Program-made: the position numbers and the translations under genes
NCBI GenBank assembly: GCA_965246845.1
Contig: CBDFFR010000005.1
Coordinates: forward strand, 62,001-126,000
Reading direction: 5' to 3'
DNA: 64,000 nucleotides
Source of the DNA: JBBRMW01 sp965246845
GTDB taxonomy: Bacteria; Chloroflexota; Anaerolineae; Aggregatilineales; UBA2796
The notes under the pieces: model-generated
What the model was told of the DNA's origin: nothing
Databases searched by the model: none
What the model saw: only the letters and a program-made list of their open reading frames with translations
Shown: in pieces, positions 40,437 through 49,721 of the stretch
Position numbering within the stretch: position 1 is the stretch's first letter
Layout of the letters: the number at the start of each line of letters is the position of its first letter

Positions 40437-41606
40437 ATGTCGAACCCGCATAAACTCCGCATCCTGATCTCACTCCTCTATTATCTGCCGCACCGTACCG
40501 GGCTGACCGCGCATGTGCAACAGGTCGCCGAAGCATTGGCGGCGCGCGGCCACGAGGTAACGGTCCTCGCCTCGCGGCATAGCATCGACCTGCCGCGCGA
40601 CGAGACGATCAACGGCGTGCGAATTGTGCGGCTGTGGTCCCCAATTCGGCTCAGTCGCGGGATGATTATGCCGCTGTTCCCCTATGCACTGTGGCGCTTC
40701 ATGGCGCGCAAGGACGTGATTTTCATCAATACACCGATGCTCGAAACATCGCTGGTCGCGTTCATCGCGCAGATGAAAGGCAAGCGCGTCGTCGCCACGC
40801 ATCACGGCGATCTGGTGCTGCCACAGGGCAAACTCTCCAACCGCGTGATCGAAACGCTGATGTTGCGCTTCTATAAATATATGGCACGTCGCGCATCGCG
40901 GCTGATCGCATATAGTCACGATTACGCGGAGAATAGCTATTATCTGAAGCCCTTCTTGAACAAGGTATCCGTGATTTACCCGCCGATCAAATTGCCGCAA
41001 CCGGACCGCGACCGCGCGCGAGAATTGCGTGAAGGCTGGCAACGCGGCGGGGGTCCCGTGATCGGCTACAGCGGGCGATTCGTCGCGGAGAAGCGCCCGG
41101 ATGTGCTGATCCGCGCGCTGGAGACGATTAACAAAACATATCCGAACGCGCGCATCGTCTTCGCGGGCGAATACGACATCAAGTATGAGGATACCTGGGA
41201 GAAGAACCAGCCGCTCATCAACAAATATCGCGAGCAACTGGTCTTCCTCGGATTGATCACCAGTTCGCAAGCACTCGCGAATTTTTACGCGGCGCTGGAT
41301 ATACTCGTGCTGCCCAGCGATACGGAGTGCTTCGCGCTGGTGCAGGTCGAGGCGATGCTGTGCGGTACGCCCGTCGTGATGACGGATACCCCCGGCGGGC
41401 GCGTCCCGGTGCGCGAGACGGGCATGGGTAAAATCGTGCCGCGCGGCGACTCGAAAGCAATGGGCGAAGCCGTAATCACGATCCTCGCGGACCCGAACGC
41501 CTATCGCAAACCGCGTGAGGCCATCGAAGCGACCTTCAATTTCGACGAGACGATCAACCGCTATGAGCGACATTTCCGCGACGCAGCAGGTGAGCAGGAT
41601 GCTTGA
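40437..41606 (+). CDS. Glycosyltransferase family 4 protein
   Basis: 389 residues. Opens MSNPHKLRILISLLYYLPHR with GLTAHVQQVAEALAARGHEV, the acceptor-domain glycine loop. The donor half has VIGYSGRFVAEKRPDVLIRA, QLVFLGLITSSQALANFYAA, and LDILVLPSDTECFALVQVEA with the E-x7-E motif, then MCGTPVVMT-like LCGTPVVMTDTPGGRVPVRE. It likely adds a hexose to a lipid or glycan intermediate. Its end overlaps the methyltransferase start. Confidence 0.9.
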   Translation: MSNPHKLRILISLLYYLPHRTGLTAHVQQVAEALAARGHEVTVLASRHSIDLPRDETINGVRIVRLWSPIRLSRGMIMPLFPYALWRFMARKDVIFINTPMLETSLVAFIAQMKGKRVVATHHGDLVLPQGKLSNRVIETLMLRFYKYMARRASRLIAYSHDYAENSYYLKPFLNKVSVIYPPIKLPQPDRDRARELREGWQRGGGPVIGYSGRFVAEKRPDVLIRALETINKTYPNARIVFAGEYDIKYEDTWEKNQPLINKYREQLVFLGLITSSQALANFYAALDILVLPSDTECFALVQVEAMLCGTPVVMTDTPGGRVPVRETGMGKIVPRGDSKAMGEAVITILADPNAYRKPREAIEATFNFDETINRYERHFRDAAGEQDA

Positions 41607-42444
41607 CGAACAAACCCTCGCGCGGCTGACCCGCAACGAAGCGGATATGGCCTTCAAGAAGCGCGTGCGGACGATTTTCGAGTGGATCGAGCCGACCGAC
41701 GACAAGGTGATTTATGATTGTGCGTGCGGGCGTGGCTTCTACCTGACGATGATCCGCGCCGTGAGCAAGTGCAAGCTGGTCGGGCTGGAACTCGACCCCG
41801 ACGTGATTGTGAAGACACGCCGCAACACAGCGCATCTGCCCGATATTACGCTCACGCAGGCAAATATTTATGACCAGCCGTTCCCGGCGGAGTCCTTCGA
41901 CGGGGCGCTGCTCTCCGAAATACTGGAACACGTCGATGACGATGTGCGCGGCCTCAAGGAAGTCTACCGCGTGCTGAAACCGGGCGGCGTGGTCGCGATC
42001 ACTGTTCCGAATGCGAACTATCCGTTCTGGTGGGACCCGATCAACAAGACGCTGGAGAAGGTCGCCGGGCGGCACATCCAGCACGGACCGCTGGCGGGCA
42101 TCTGGGCGAATCATGTCCGGCTGTATACCGCCGAACGGCTGCGCGCGGCGGTGCTGGAAGCCGGGTTCGAGGTCGAGAAAGAACGCGCCTTCACGCATTA
42201 CAGCCTGCCCTTCATTCATAATCTGGTCTACGGGTTGGGGAAGCCGCTGCTCGAAAGCGGCGCGCTCCCGGAAGCGATGGCGAGCGCCGCCGACCGCACG
42301 AAATTCGACAAGAACGATGGCAGCCTGCTCAACCCGATTAATCTGGGGTTGGCGGTGCTGAACTGGTTCGACCGCCCGAATGTGATGAACGAAGCGCCGG
42401 GACGCTCTACCGTGAACCTGTGCATCAAGGGACGCAAGCGCTAA
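41599..42444 (+). CDS. SAM-dependent methyltransferase
   Basis: 281 residues from ATG 41599, which overlaps the stop of the preceding gene by 8 bases (ATGCTTGA); a start at 41563 is also open. Class I Rossmann motifs: VIYDCACGRGFYLTMIRA (a CACGRG variant of GxGxG), VGLELDPDVIVKTRRNTA, FDGALLSEILEHVDDDVRGL and YRVLKPGGVVAITVPN. Substrate probably a sugar or lipid of the surrounding glycan cluster. Stop and next start share bases (TAATG). Confidence 0.88.
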   Translation: MLDEQTLARLTRNEADMAFKKRVRTIFEWIEPTDDKVIYDCACGRGFYLTMIRAVSKCKLVGLELDPDVIVKTRRNTAHLPDITLTQANIYDQPFPAESFDGALLSEILEHVDDDVRGLKEVYRVLKPGGVVAITVPNANYPFWWDPINKTLEKVAGRHIQHGPLAGIWANHVRLYTAERLRAAVLEAGFEVEKERAFTHYSLPFIHNLVYGLGKPLLESGALPEAMASAADRTKFDKNDGSLLNPINLGLAVLNWFDRPNVMNEAPGRSTVNLCIKGRKR

Positions 42445-44999
42445 TGACCGACTTCAACCCGGAAAACCCCGCCTCACGAGAGCCAGAACCGCGCATCGAG
42501 AATATCTCGCTCGCGGCGTTGCTTGGCCGCCTCGTCGCGAACCCCGGCGGTACGCTCCGCGCGCTGGGGCAGGCCGCCGACCGCACCCCTACGCCATCGC
42601 GCACCGCGCCCGATTCCGGTCCAATCGAGACGCCCGAATTGCGAAGAGTGCAGCCTATCCCGCGCCGTCCGCGCCGGATACCCACCGCGCTTGCAAATGA
42701 ACCCGCGCAGTACATTCAGGTCGAAAAGGCGCGTCCGCTCACGCTCGCCTTCGAGGGTCCGGCGGTCGATACCCGCGCGCTGACCACATGGGCGCTGATG
42801 TTCGTGCTGTGGGCGGCGGCGCTGCTCGGCGGGAGCATGATGACCGCGAACGGACGCTCGCGCACCGACGCGGATTTGTTCCCCGGTTTGCTGTTCCTGC
42901 TCGGCGGCGGGGTCGGGTTCCTCGCCGTCGCGGCGCGGGTGATCGAGATTCCGCGCCTGCCGAAACTGGAACTGCCCGCCATTTTGGGACGCGACACGAA
43001 CGGGTTGCTCGTCCGCGCGCTGATCGGGAGCGTTTCGCTGCTGCTCTCGGCGGGCGCGTGGACGTTCAACGGGCGTAACCAGTTCACCGACGTTGGCATC
43101 CTCTTCTGGATTGTAAGCGTCGTTGGGTGGGTGGTGACATTCATGCCTCGCGAGGGTGCATTGCGCGGGCTGCAACGCGCAGCGGCGGCGGTGATCTCGC
43201 TGCCGGGGCGCGTGCTGACCTTTCGACTCTCCGCGACGCTGGTGATCATGGCAATCATCCTCGCCGCCGGGTTTTATTTCCGGTTCGCCGCGCTGGATGC
43301 CTACCCGCCGGATATGACCAGCGACCACGTAGAGAAGGCGCGCGATGCACAGGCGATCTGGGAAGGCTACCGCCCGGTGTTCCTGCCGAACAACGGCGGG
43401 CGCGAGGTGGCGCATTTCTACTTCCTCGCATTCCTGAAGGAAGTGACCGGGCTGCCTTCCGATTTCACGCTGCTCAAGATTGCAACCGGGATCGAGGGGA
43501 TGCTCGGCATCCTCGCGGCATGGTGGCTCGGACGCGCATTCTTCAAGGATGAAGACCCGGCCTTCGCCAACGCGGTCGGCCTCGTCGCGGCGGGCTTGAT
43601 CGCGGTTAGCTATTGGCAGATCATGCTCTCGCGGCTCGGCTTGCGGATTGTCCTGACGCCGCTGCTGATCTCGCTGCAATTCATCTTTTTCAGCCGAGCG
43701 TTGCGCTACAACCGCCGTTGGGATTACATCCTGACCGGGCTGCTGCTTGGCGCTGGCATGTACTGTTATCAGGCGCTGCGCATGGCTCCGATCCTGATCG
43801 TGGTCGGCGTGTTCCTCGCGCTGATTTTGCGAGCGCGGAGCTGGCGCGCGGCGCGATCCTATTTGCTGAATTTCATCGTGATCGTGGTCGTCGCGCTGGC
43901 GGTGTTCGCGCCGCTTGGCCGCTACATGATCGAGCAGCCAGGCGAGTTCTGGTCGCGCACATCGGGGCGGCTCTTCGGCGAAGATTTGATAGATGTCACG
44001 GACCCGGTGACGGGCATCGTCTCGAAACGTCCCTCGGAACCCGCAGATAAACTCGCGGCGCTCCAGAACAACGTGAAATTCTTCTTCACGAATTTGCAGC
44101 GCTCGCTCCTGATGTTCAATTTTCACGGTGATGCGGCGTGGGTGACGGGCAATTCGAGCGCCGCGCCGGAGCTGGATACGATCACGGGCGCGCTGTTCAT
44201 CCTCGGACTCGGCGCGTGGCTGGTGCGGATGTTCCGGCGGCGCGACCCGGCAGATTGGGCAGTCCCCTTCGGGATCGTCATTATGCTGTTCCCGACGGCG
44301 CTCTCGCTGGCGTATACGATTGAAGTGCCGAGCGCGACCCGTGCGAGCGGCGCGATGCCGTTCGTCTACCTGTTGGCGGGCTTCGCGGCGGTGCTGATTT
44401 TGCGGCAGGCATGGCGGGCGCTGCGTGCGCCGCTGCTGCGAGTCGCGATTGTCGCGGGTGTGGCGCTCATCGCGTATAACGTCGCGGCGCAGAACACGTA
44501 TACCTACTTCACGCTCGCCATGACTGAATACCGCAATTCGACACTGCCACACCAGCAGGCGGGCGACATCCTGCACGGCTTCGAGAACGGACTCGGCGCG
44601 CCGGGCAATGCCTTCATGATCGCCTATCCGTACTGGTGGGATCATCGCGCGCTGGCAATCGATGCGGGCGATATTCACTGGAACAACGGCGTGCTTGCGG
44701 AAGATTTGCAGCCGCGTTTGATTCAGATGATCAAGCAGAACATCGGGACGCCCTATGCTTTCCGCACAGATCGGCAGGTGTTGTTCTTCCTGAACACCGC
44801 TGCGAATGAGTCACTTGTGACGCTGCAAGGCTTCATCCCGAACCTGACCGTGATTCGTGTGCCGTCGTTCTCGGAGAACAAGGATTTTCTGGTCGCGACC
44901 GCGCCACCTGTCGGGTGTAATTGGTATGCGCAGTACATCGCGGGGGTGGTCCTGCCGCCAGAATGTGTACAGCCGCCGGTGAGCGTACCTGCACCGTAG
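42444..44999 (+). CDS. GT39-like membrane glycosyltransferase (dolichyl-phosphate-mannose mannosyltransferase superfamily)
   Basis: 851 residues. The first 100 are hydrophilic and Pro/Arg-rich, likely cytoplasmic. Two or three helices follow, then the GT-C core: DAYPPDMTSDHVEKARDAQA (first extracytoplasmic loop with the acidic pair), FLPNNGGREVAHFYFLAFLK, and about ten helices. A soluble C-terminal part contains YPYWWDHRALAIDAGDIHWN. GT-C enzymes use polyprenyl-phosphate sugars at the outer face. Last gene of the overlapping run with flippase-like, GT4 and methyltransferase genes, so all probably build one surface glycan. Confidence 0.8.
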   Translation: MTDFNPENPASREPEPRIENISLAALLGRLVANPGGTLRALGQAADRTPTPSRTAPDSGPIETPELRRVQPIPRRPRRIPTALANEPAQYIQVEKARPLTLAFEGPAVDTRALTTWALMFVLWAAALLGGSMMTANGRSRTDADLFPGLLFLLGGGVGFLAVAARVIEIPRLPKLELPAILGRDTNGLLVRALIGSVSLLLSAGAWTFNGRNQFTDVGILFWIVSVVGWVVTFMPREGALRGLQRAAAAVISLPGRVLTFRLSATLVIMAIILAAGFYFRFAALDAYPPDMTSDHVEKARDAQAIWEGYRPVFLPNNGGREVAHFYFLAFLKEVTGLPSDFTLLKIATGIEGMLGILAAWWLGRAFFKDEDPAFANAVGLVAAGLIAVSYWQIMLSRLGLRIVLTPLLISLQFIFFSRALRYNRRWDYILTGLLLGAGMYCYQALRMAPILIVVGVFLALILRARSWRAARSYLLNFIVIVVVALAVFAPLGRYMIEQPGEFWSRTSGRLFGEDLIDVTDPVTGIVSKRPSEPADKLAALQNNVKFFFTNLQRSLLMFNFHGDAAWVTGNSSAAPELDTITGALFILGLGAWLVRMFRRRDPADWAVPFGIVIMLFPTALSLAYTIEVPSATRASGAMPFVYLLAGFAAVLILRQAWRALRAPLLRVAIVAGVALIAYNVAAQNTYTYFTLAMTEYRNSTLPHQQAGDILHGFENGLGAPGNAFMIAYPYWWDHRALAIDAGDIHWNNGVLAEDLQPRLIQMIKQNIGTPYAFRTDRQVLFFLNTAANESLVTLQGFIPNLTVIRVPSFSENKDFLVATAPPVGCNWYAQYIAGVVLPPECVQPPVSVPAP

Positions 45000-45003
45000 A
45001 TAT

Positions 45004-45237
45004 ATGATCGAGGAATCAGCAGTAGTCGCGTTAACCGTAGATTTTCCTGTTTATGGGTTGAAGACAGGTGATACGGGCGTGGTGGTCGATGTAGTGCGAA
45101 ACGGGGTCGCCTATGTCGTGGAGTTCATCACTATTCTCGGCAAAACAGTAGCCGTAGTCGAAGTTGCGCCGGAGCAAATTCGTCCAATCGTGCGTGATGA
45201 AATAGCTAATGCGCGTCAGTTCAGCACGGCATATTAG
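45004..45237 (+). CDS. DUF4926 protein
   Basis: 77 residues, MIEESAVVALTVDFPVYGLK opening, then GDTGVVVDVV and YVVEFITILGKTVAVVEV, the small SH3-like beta-barrel pattern of DUF4926. Short proteins of this family are often encoded beside toxin-antitoxin-like genes, but none is seen here. It begins four bases after the GT39 stop. Function unknown. Confidence 0.75.
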   Translation: MIEESAVVALTVDFPVYGLKTGDTGVVVDVVRNGVAYVVEFITILGKTVAVVEVAPEQIRPIVRDEIANARQFSTAY

Positions 45238-45267
45238 GCATATAATGATAGGCCTGCTACGCGCTGC

Positions 45268-46332
45268 CTACGTCAAATCCCCGCGTCCCCGCGCCTTCAA
45301 CGCATCCACCGCCGCCTTCACATCCTGCGCGCGGTCGCGATGCACGATCAGGATCGCATCCGGGGTCTCGACGACGACCAGATCGCTGACGCCAAGCAGC
45401 ACCACTGTCTTTTCACTGAAAATGAGCGAATTCGTCGCGTCGATATGCAGCGGTTCGGTCGATTCGTGGCGGCGCGCGTTGCCCTTATCGTCCTTCTCAA
45501 GGATGTCGTAGATCGATGCCCAGGTCCCGACGTCGCTCCACCCCAAATCAACCGGGATCACGGCCACGCTCTCGGCTTTTTCCATGATTGCGTAGTCGAT
45601 GGAGAGGTTCGAGAGCGTCTTCCACTCGGTCTGGATAGTTTCCGGCGCGGCGAGAATACGCGTGAAGCCTTCGGCCATCGTGGGCTGCTGGCGCTCGAAT
45701 TCGCGTTTGAGCGTGGCGATCTTCCAGACGAACATGCCCGCGTTCCAGCTATACATACCCGTCGAAAGGAACTGGAGCGCCGTCTCTGCGTCCGGTTTCT
45801 CGCGGAAGCCCGCCGAGCGATAGACCTGCAACCCGAACGACTGCCCGATCAAGCCCGCACGCCGGATATACCCGAACCCGGTACTCGGATATGTCGCGGA
45901 AATCCCAATCGTGACGATGTAGCCCTGCCCGGCGTAGCTATACGCGGCGCGCATCGCCTTCTGAAACATATCCTCGTTGGCGATGTGATGATCGGCAGAG
46001 AGGACTGCGACCACTGCTTCCGGGTCCTGCTGCGCGATGACAAACGTGCCATACCCGGCGGCGGGTCCGCTGTTGCGCGCTTCCGGCTCGATGATGAAAT
46101 TCGCTTCCGGGATTTGCGGGACGCTTTCGTGCAGCAACGTACTTAATTCGCGGCTGGCAATGATGAATATGCGCTCGACGGGCAGCAACCCCTTCAAACG
46201 ATCCACTGTAATCTGAATCATTGTGCGCTTTTCGGTCAGCGCCAGCGCCTGCTTCGGGCGGCTGCGACGGCTCAACGGCCACAGGCGCGTACCGCCGCCG
46301 CCCGCCATAATCAGCGCGTATAGATGGTCCAT
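45268..46332 (-). CDS. manC: Mannose-1-phosphate guanylyltransferase
   Basis: Makes GDP-mannose from mannose 1-phosphate and GTP. 354 residues: the pyrophosphorylase signature ALIMAGGGGTRLWPLSRRSR PKQ begins near residue 6, followed by VLSADHHIANE, GFGYIRRAG, FREKPDAETALQFLS, WNAGMFVWK and the C-terminal VDLGWSDVGTWASIYDIL. Only the transferase domain is present, no phosphomannose isomerase half. GAGAGGAT precedes ATG 46332. It supplies the donor for the mannosyltransferase-like genes to its left. Confidence 0.92.
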   Translation of the reverse strand: MDHLYALIMAGGGGTRLWPLSRRSRPKQALALTEKRTMIQITVDRLKGLLPVERIFIIASRELSTLLHESVPQIPEANFIIEPEARNSGPAAGYGTFVIAQQDPEAVVAVLSADHHIANEDMFQKAMRAAYSYAGQGYIVTIGISATYPSTGFGYIRRAGLIGQSFGLQVYRSAGFREKPDAETALQFLSTGMYSWNAGMFVWKIATLKREFERQQPTMAEGFTRILAAPETIQTEWKTLSNLSIDYAIMEKAESVAVIPVDLGWSDVGTWASIYDILEKDDKGNARRHESTEPLHIDATNSLIFSEKTVVLLGVSDLVVVETPDAILIVHRDRAQDVKAAVDALKARGRGDLT

Positions 46333-46388
46333 AGGGTATCCTCTCAAGCGCAATCATAACACCGCACCCGCTAAAAAAGGTATGCTTT

Positions 46389-47177
46389 GTGAACAAAACC
46401 TGTACACTCGCAGAAGCCGCCGCGCTCGTTCACGATGGCGATATGCTGGCGCTCGGCGGGATGACGCTGTACCGCCGCCCGGTCGCGTTCGTCTATGAAT
46501 TGCTGCGCCGCGCGGAGCCGCCACAAGACCTGACGCTGTTGTGCTTCACCGCTGGGTACGAATCCGATCTGCTGATCGGGACGGGATGCGTGCGCGCGGT
46601 GCATACCTGCTACTTCGGGCTGGAAATCTTCGGCTTCGCGCCGATGTTCAGCGAGGCGGCGAACGCGGGTCAACTCCGCGTGATCGAGGAGTCGGAGACG
46701 AGTATCGCGGGGGGTTTGCGGGCGCATCTGAGCGGCGTGCCGTTCCTGCCTTCGACGGCGTGGATCGGGACGGATATGCCGCGCCTGCGCCCGGATGTAC
46801 AGACCATACAAGCGCCGTATACAGGCGAAACGCTGACGGCTTTCCCCGCGCTTGCGCCCGATGTGGCTGTCATTCACGCGCTGGTCGCGGATAAATCGGG
46901 TAATATGCGGCTGAACAACAACATCGGTATAGACAGGGAACTGGCAATGGCCGCACGGACAGTGATCGTGACCGCCGAAACACTGGTCGATCACCTGACT
47001 GAAGACGTGACTATCGCCGGACCCGTCGTAACCGCGGTGGCTCATGCGCCGCGTGGGGCGTGGCCGACAAGCTGCTACCCGCTCTACGCGGTCGGCGGCG
47101 GGGAACTGCTCACGTACATCGATGCGTGCAACGCGCACAGGTTTTTCGCTTTTATTCGTGAACGTATGGGGGAATAA
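46389..47177 (+). CDS. CoA-transferase subunit A (family I), without a subunit B gene nearby
   Basis: 262 residues. Family I alpha-subunit pattern: MLALGGMTLYRRPVAFVYEL, DLTLLCFTAGYESDLLIGTG, HTCYFGLEIFGFAPMFSEAA, LPSTAWIGTDMPRLRPDVQT, and PDVAVIHALVADKSGNMRLN. It resembles glutaconate/3-oxoadipate-type GctA subunits. The catalytic glutamate of this family is on the beta subunit, which is absent from the 5-base gap and from the window. GTG start with AAAAAAGG upstream. It could pair with a beta subunit encoded elsewhere or be a remnant. Confidence 0.8.
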   Translation: MNKTCTLAEAAALVHDGDMLALGGMTLYRRPVAFVYELLRRAEPPQDLTLLCFTAGYESDLLIGTGCVRAVHTCYFGLEIFGFAPMFSEAANAGQLRVIEESETSIAGGLRAHLSGVPFLPSTAWIGTDMPRLRPDVQTIQAPYTGETLTAFPALAPDVAVIHALVADKSGNMRLNNNIGIDRELAMAARTVIVTAETLVDHLTEDVTIAGPVVTAVAHAPRGAWPTSCYPLYAVGGGELLTYIDACNAHRFFAFIRERMGE

Positions 47178-47182
47178 CAATC

Positions 47183-47969
47183 ATGGCAGAAACAGCGCTC
47201 ATCACCGGAGCATCCGGCGGGATTGGGCTGGAACTGGCAAAGGTATTCGCCAGCAAAGGGCATCCGCTCGTCCTCGTCGCGCGCAGCGAAGCGCTACGCA
47301 GCACCGCCGCCGAACTCGCCGCGACGCACAAAGTCCGCTGCGAGGTCATCTTGCAGGATTTGACCGAGCCGGGCGCACCGCAGGCGACTTTCGAGGAAGC
47401 CGCGCGGCTCGGCGTGCAGGTCGATATTCTTGTGAATAATGCCGGGTTCGCGACCTATGGCTACTTCACCGACCTCGATTTGCAAAAAGAATTGAACCTG
47501 ATTCAACTCAATATCGCGGCGCTCGTGCATCTGACCGGGTTGTTCCTGCCGGGGATGAAGGCGCGGCGGGCGGGGCGCATCCTGAATATCGCGAGTACGG
47601 CGGCCTTCGTGCCGGGTCCGCTGATGGCAACCTATTACGCGAGCAAGGCGTTCGTCCCTGAGCTGGACTGAAGCACTGGCGACGGAGATGCGGGGCAGCG
47701 GCGTCACGCTGACCTGCCTGTGTCCGGGACCGACCGCGACCGGATTCCAGACGCGCGCCGCGATGACTGAATCGAAGCTGGTGCAGAACCGCGATGGCTT
47801 GATGACGGCGGAAGCGGTCGCGCTGGCCGGGTACGATGGGACCATGCGCGGTACGGATATTGTCATCCCCGGCGGGCGCAACCGTGTGACGGCGTTCGCG
47901 ACGCGGCTATTCCCGCGGGCGCAGCTTGCGCGCACGGTGATGAACGCGCAGGCGAAGACATTTCATTGA
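47183..47969 (+). pseudogene. Short-chain dehydrogenase/reductase with a 1-base insertion
   Basis: The first frame gives 162 residues of a typical SDR: ALITGASGGIGLELAKVFAS (NAD(P) site), DILVNNAGFATYGYF, LNIASTAAFVPGPLMATYYA with the catalytic Ser/Tyr-x3-Lys (YYASK), then a stop at 47671. From 47659 the next frame carries the expected continuation LSWTEALATEMRGSGVTLTC and LCPGPTATGF to 47969. Removing one C of the CCC at 47656-47658 restores 261 residues. It follows the CoA-transferase gene by 5 bases. The insertion is in a homopolymer, as in the DMT gene. Confidence 0.88.
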
Positions 47970-48031
47970 TGGGATGCACATCGAGGAAAACACCCGTTTT
48001 GTTTGAGATAAAGTTGTAATTCCATCGCTGA

Positions 48032-48059
48032 TTGTGCATGAACGAGACGGGTATATACT
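48032..48059 (+). promoter_or_regulatory. Sigma-70-type promoter of the secreted protein gene
   Basis: TTGTGC, a 16-base spacer and TATACT, ending 41 bases before the ATG at 48101, with AAGGA as ribosome site. Confidence 0.5.
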
Positions 48060-48100
48060 AAAGTCCTACCTATCACCCTCTTACTCCTGAAGGATCAATC

Positions 48101-48712
48101 ATGCACCCATCGAAGTTCGTCCGCCTAGCCTTGTTGCCTGCGCTGCTCATCGCCATCTTTGCGACCGCTCAACCTGCTTTCGCAAGCCACTTCATGCGTC
48201 TCACTGGTATTAGCTGCGATCCCGCGTCAAACTCCGTGACGGTCACTGGGACAAACGATTTCGTAGAAAGCAGTGCTGGTTTTGATCTGTACATCAACGG
48301 CACATATGTTGACTCCTACAGTTTGCAGCAAATCGGTACGAGTGACAATGCCGTCGTGACCATCACGCTACCGGAAATCATTTTTAGTGCCGTGATACGA
48401 GCTGAAAATACTAATGGCGGAGCTGTCGGAGGTCCAACTTCGGTTTCGACAACATGTAAAGACCCTGTTCCGGGACCCCCGATCCCCGCAGGTTTCGTAC
48501 TGCGTACGATTGTTTGCACAGTTTCTGTCTATGAGAACGCCGACTTAAACCGTCCTGTCGGGAGTAACCGCCTCAAAGCGGGTCAGACGTGGTACGTCAA
48601 CCCTGTTACTATGACGGGTACGAATGGCGAATCTTGGTCAGAGGTATTTGTCGCTGGTGTCTTGAACGGCTATATCCCGACGCGCTGCGTAGGTGCTGCG
48701 TCCACGAAATAG
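48101..48712 (+). CDS. Secreted beta-rich protein of unknown function
   Basis: 203 residues with a signal peptide (FVRLALLPALLIAIFATAQP AFAS, cleaved near 29). The mature chain is beta-rich, with ASNSVTVTGTNDFVESSAGF and NAVVTITLPEIIFSAVIRAE suggesting an immunoglobulin-like fold, a short Pro-rich linker (DPVPGPPIPAG), and a last domain with TIVCTVSVYENADLNRPVGS and LKAGQTWYVNPVTMTGTNGE resembling bacterial SH3-like repeats. Four cysteines could form two disulfides. I know no family name. Codon usage is more AT-rich than in neighbours. Confidence 0.7.
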   Translation: MHPSKFVRLALLPALLIAIFATAQPAFASHFMRLTGISCDPASNSVTVTGTNDFVESSAGFDLYINGTYVDSYSLQQIGTSDNAVVTITLPEIIFSAVIRAENTNGGAVGGPTSVSTTCKDPVPGPPIPAGFVLRTIVCTVSVYENADLNRPVGSNRLKAGQTWYVNPVTMTGTNGESWSEVFVAGVLNGYIPTRCVGAASTK

Positions 48713-48732
48713 CGTCTGATTGATCCTCGTTT

Positions 48733-49647
48733 CTAATGCTTACGGGCTTCGATCACGACCCAATCCGTAATCATACGGCGGCGGTAGGGTTCGAGTCCCG
48801 TACTCCGTAACGCGGCCTCGACCTCATCCGCCTGGCTCTCGATGATCCCGCCGAACGCCGCTGCACCTCCCGGCGCGACGATACTCCCCAAACCCTGCCC
48901 GCACATCGCGATAATCACCTTCGCGAGGATATTTACGAGCGCAATATCGAACTGTGCGCCGCGTGTGGTCAAGAGGTCGAGGCTGCCTTCTTCAACCGTG
49001 ATGTGGTCGATGACGCCGTTCGCTTCCGCGTTGGCGCGGGTGGCCGTGACCGCAATCGGGTCGGTATCGATGGCGAGGACCGCACTCGCGCCCAGCTTCG
49101 CCGCGCCAATCGCGAGGATGCCCGATCCGCAGCCCAGGTCGAGGACGCTCACGCCCGGTCGCGCGTCCAGCAAATCTTCGGCGGCTTCCAGCACAAGCTG
49201 CGTGCTGGGGTGCGTCCCCGTCCCGAAGGCCATACCCGGATCGAGCGAGATGACGACATCGCCGGGCTTGCCGAATTCGGCAATCCAGAGCGGGCGAATG
49301 AAGATGCGCCGACCCAGCCGCAGAGGGTGATAATTCACTTTCCACGCCTCTGCCCAATCCTGATCATCGAGCAGGGTATAAGTCGGCTGCGGCATCGGGT
49401 ACAGGCGGCTAAGCTGGAACAGCGCTTCTTCAAGCTGCGTTTTGGCGGCTTCGGCGCGGTCGTCATCGGGCAGGTATGCGCGCACGATCACCGCACCGCC
49501 CGCTGGCGGGAGTTCATCTTCCCACTTTTCCATATCGAAGCCCGCCTGTTCGATAGAGACGCCCTGATGTCCATATCGCTGCAAAACTTCGGAGATAACT
49601 TCAGCCGATTCGCCATCGGCATTCATCGCGACTTCTATCCAACGCAT
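48733..49647 (-). CDS. prmA: Ribosomal protein L11 methyltransferase
   Basis: Methylates ribosomal protein L11. 304 residues from ATG 49647; AAAAAGGA lies about 10 bases upstream. Motifs: MRWIEVAMNADGESAEVISE at the N-terminus, DQDWAEAWKVNYHPLRLGRR, FIRPLWIAEF, and the PrmA signature SLDPGMAFGTGTHPSTQLVL followed by SVLDLGCGSGILAIGAAKLG and LVNILAKVIIAMCGQGLG. Complete. Lies alone on the minus strand, divergent from a possible RNA gene. Confidence 0.93.
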   Translation of the reverse strand: MRWIEVAMNADGESAEVISEVLQRYGHQGVSIEQAGFDMEKWEDELPPAGGAVIVRAYLPDDDRAEAAKTQLEEALFQLSRLYPMPQPTYTLLDDQDWAEAWKVNYHPLRLGRRIFIRPLWIAEFGKPGDVVISLDPGMAFGTGTHPSTQLVLEAAEDLLDARPGVSVLDLGCGSGILAIGAAKLGASAVLAIDTDPIAVTATRANAEANGVIDHITVEEGSLDLLTTRGAQFDIALVNILAKVIIAMCGQGLGSIVAPGGAAAFGGIIESQADEVEAALRSTGLEPYRRRMITDWVVIEARKH

Positions 49648-49721
49648 AACGACCGAGTCCTTTTTCACATAAAATTCACAATTAAAACGTTTTTGTTACG
49701 GATTATGTAACAAAGTGGTGG

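Noticed and set aside
42474..44678. Minus-strand open frame of 734 codons over the GT39-like gene
   Set aside because: Arg/Glu/His-rich shadow without motifs; the plus-strand membrane protein explains the region.
48780..48810. GGTTCGAGTCCC resembling a tRNA T-loop
   Set aside because: No acceptor or anticodon arms fold around it and it lies in the conserved C-terminus of prmA.
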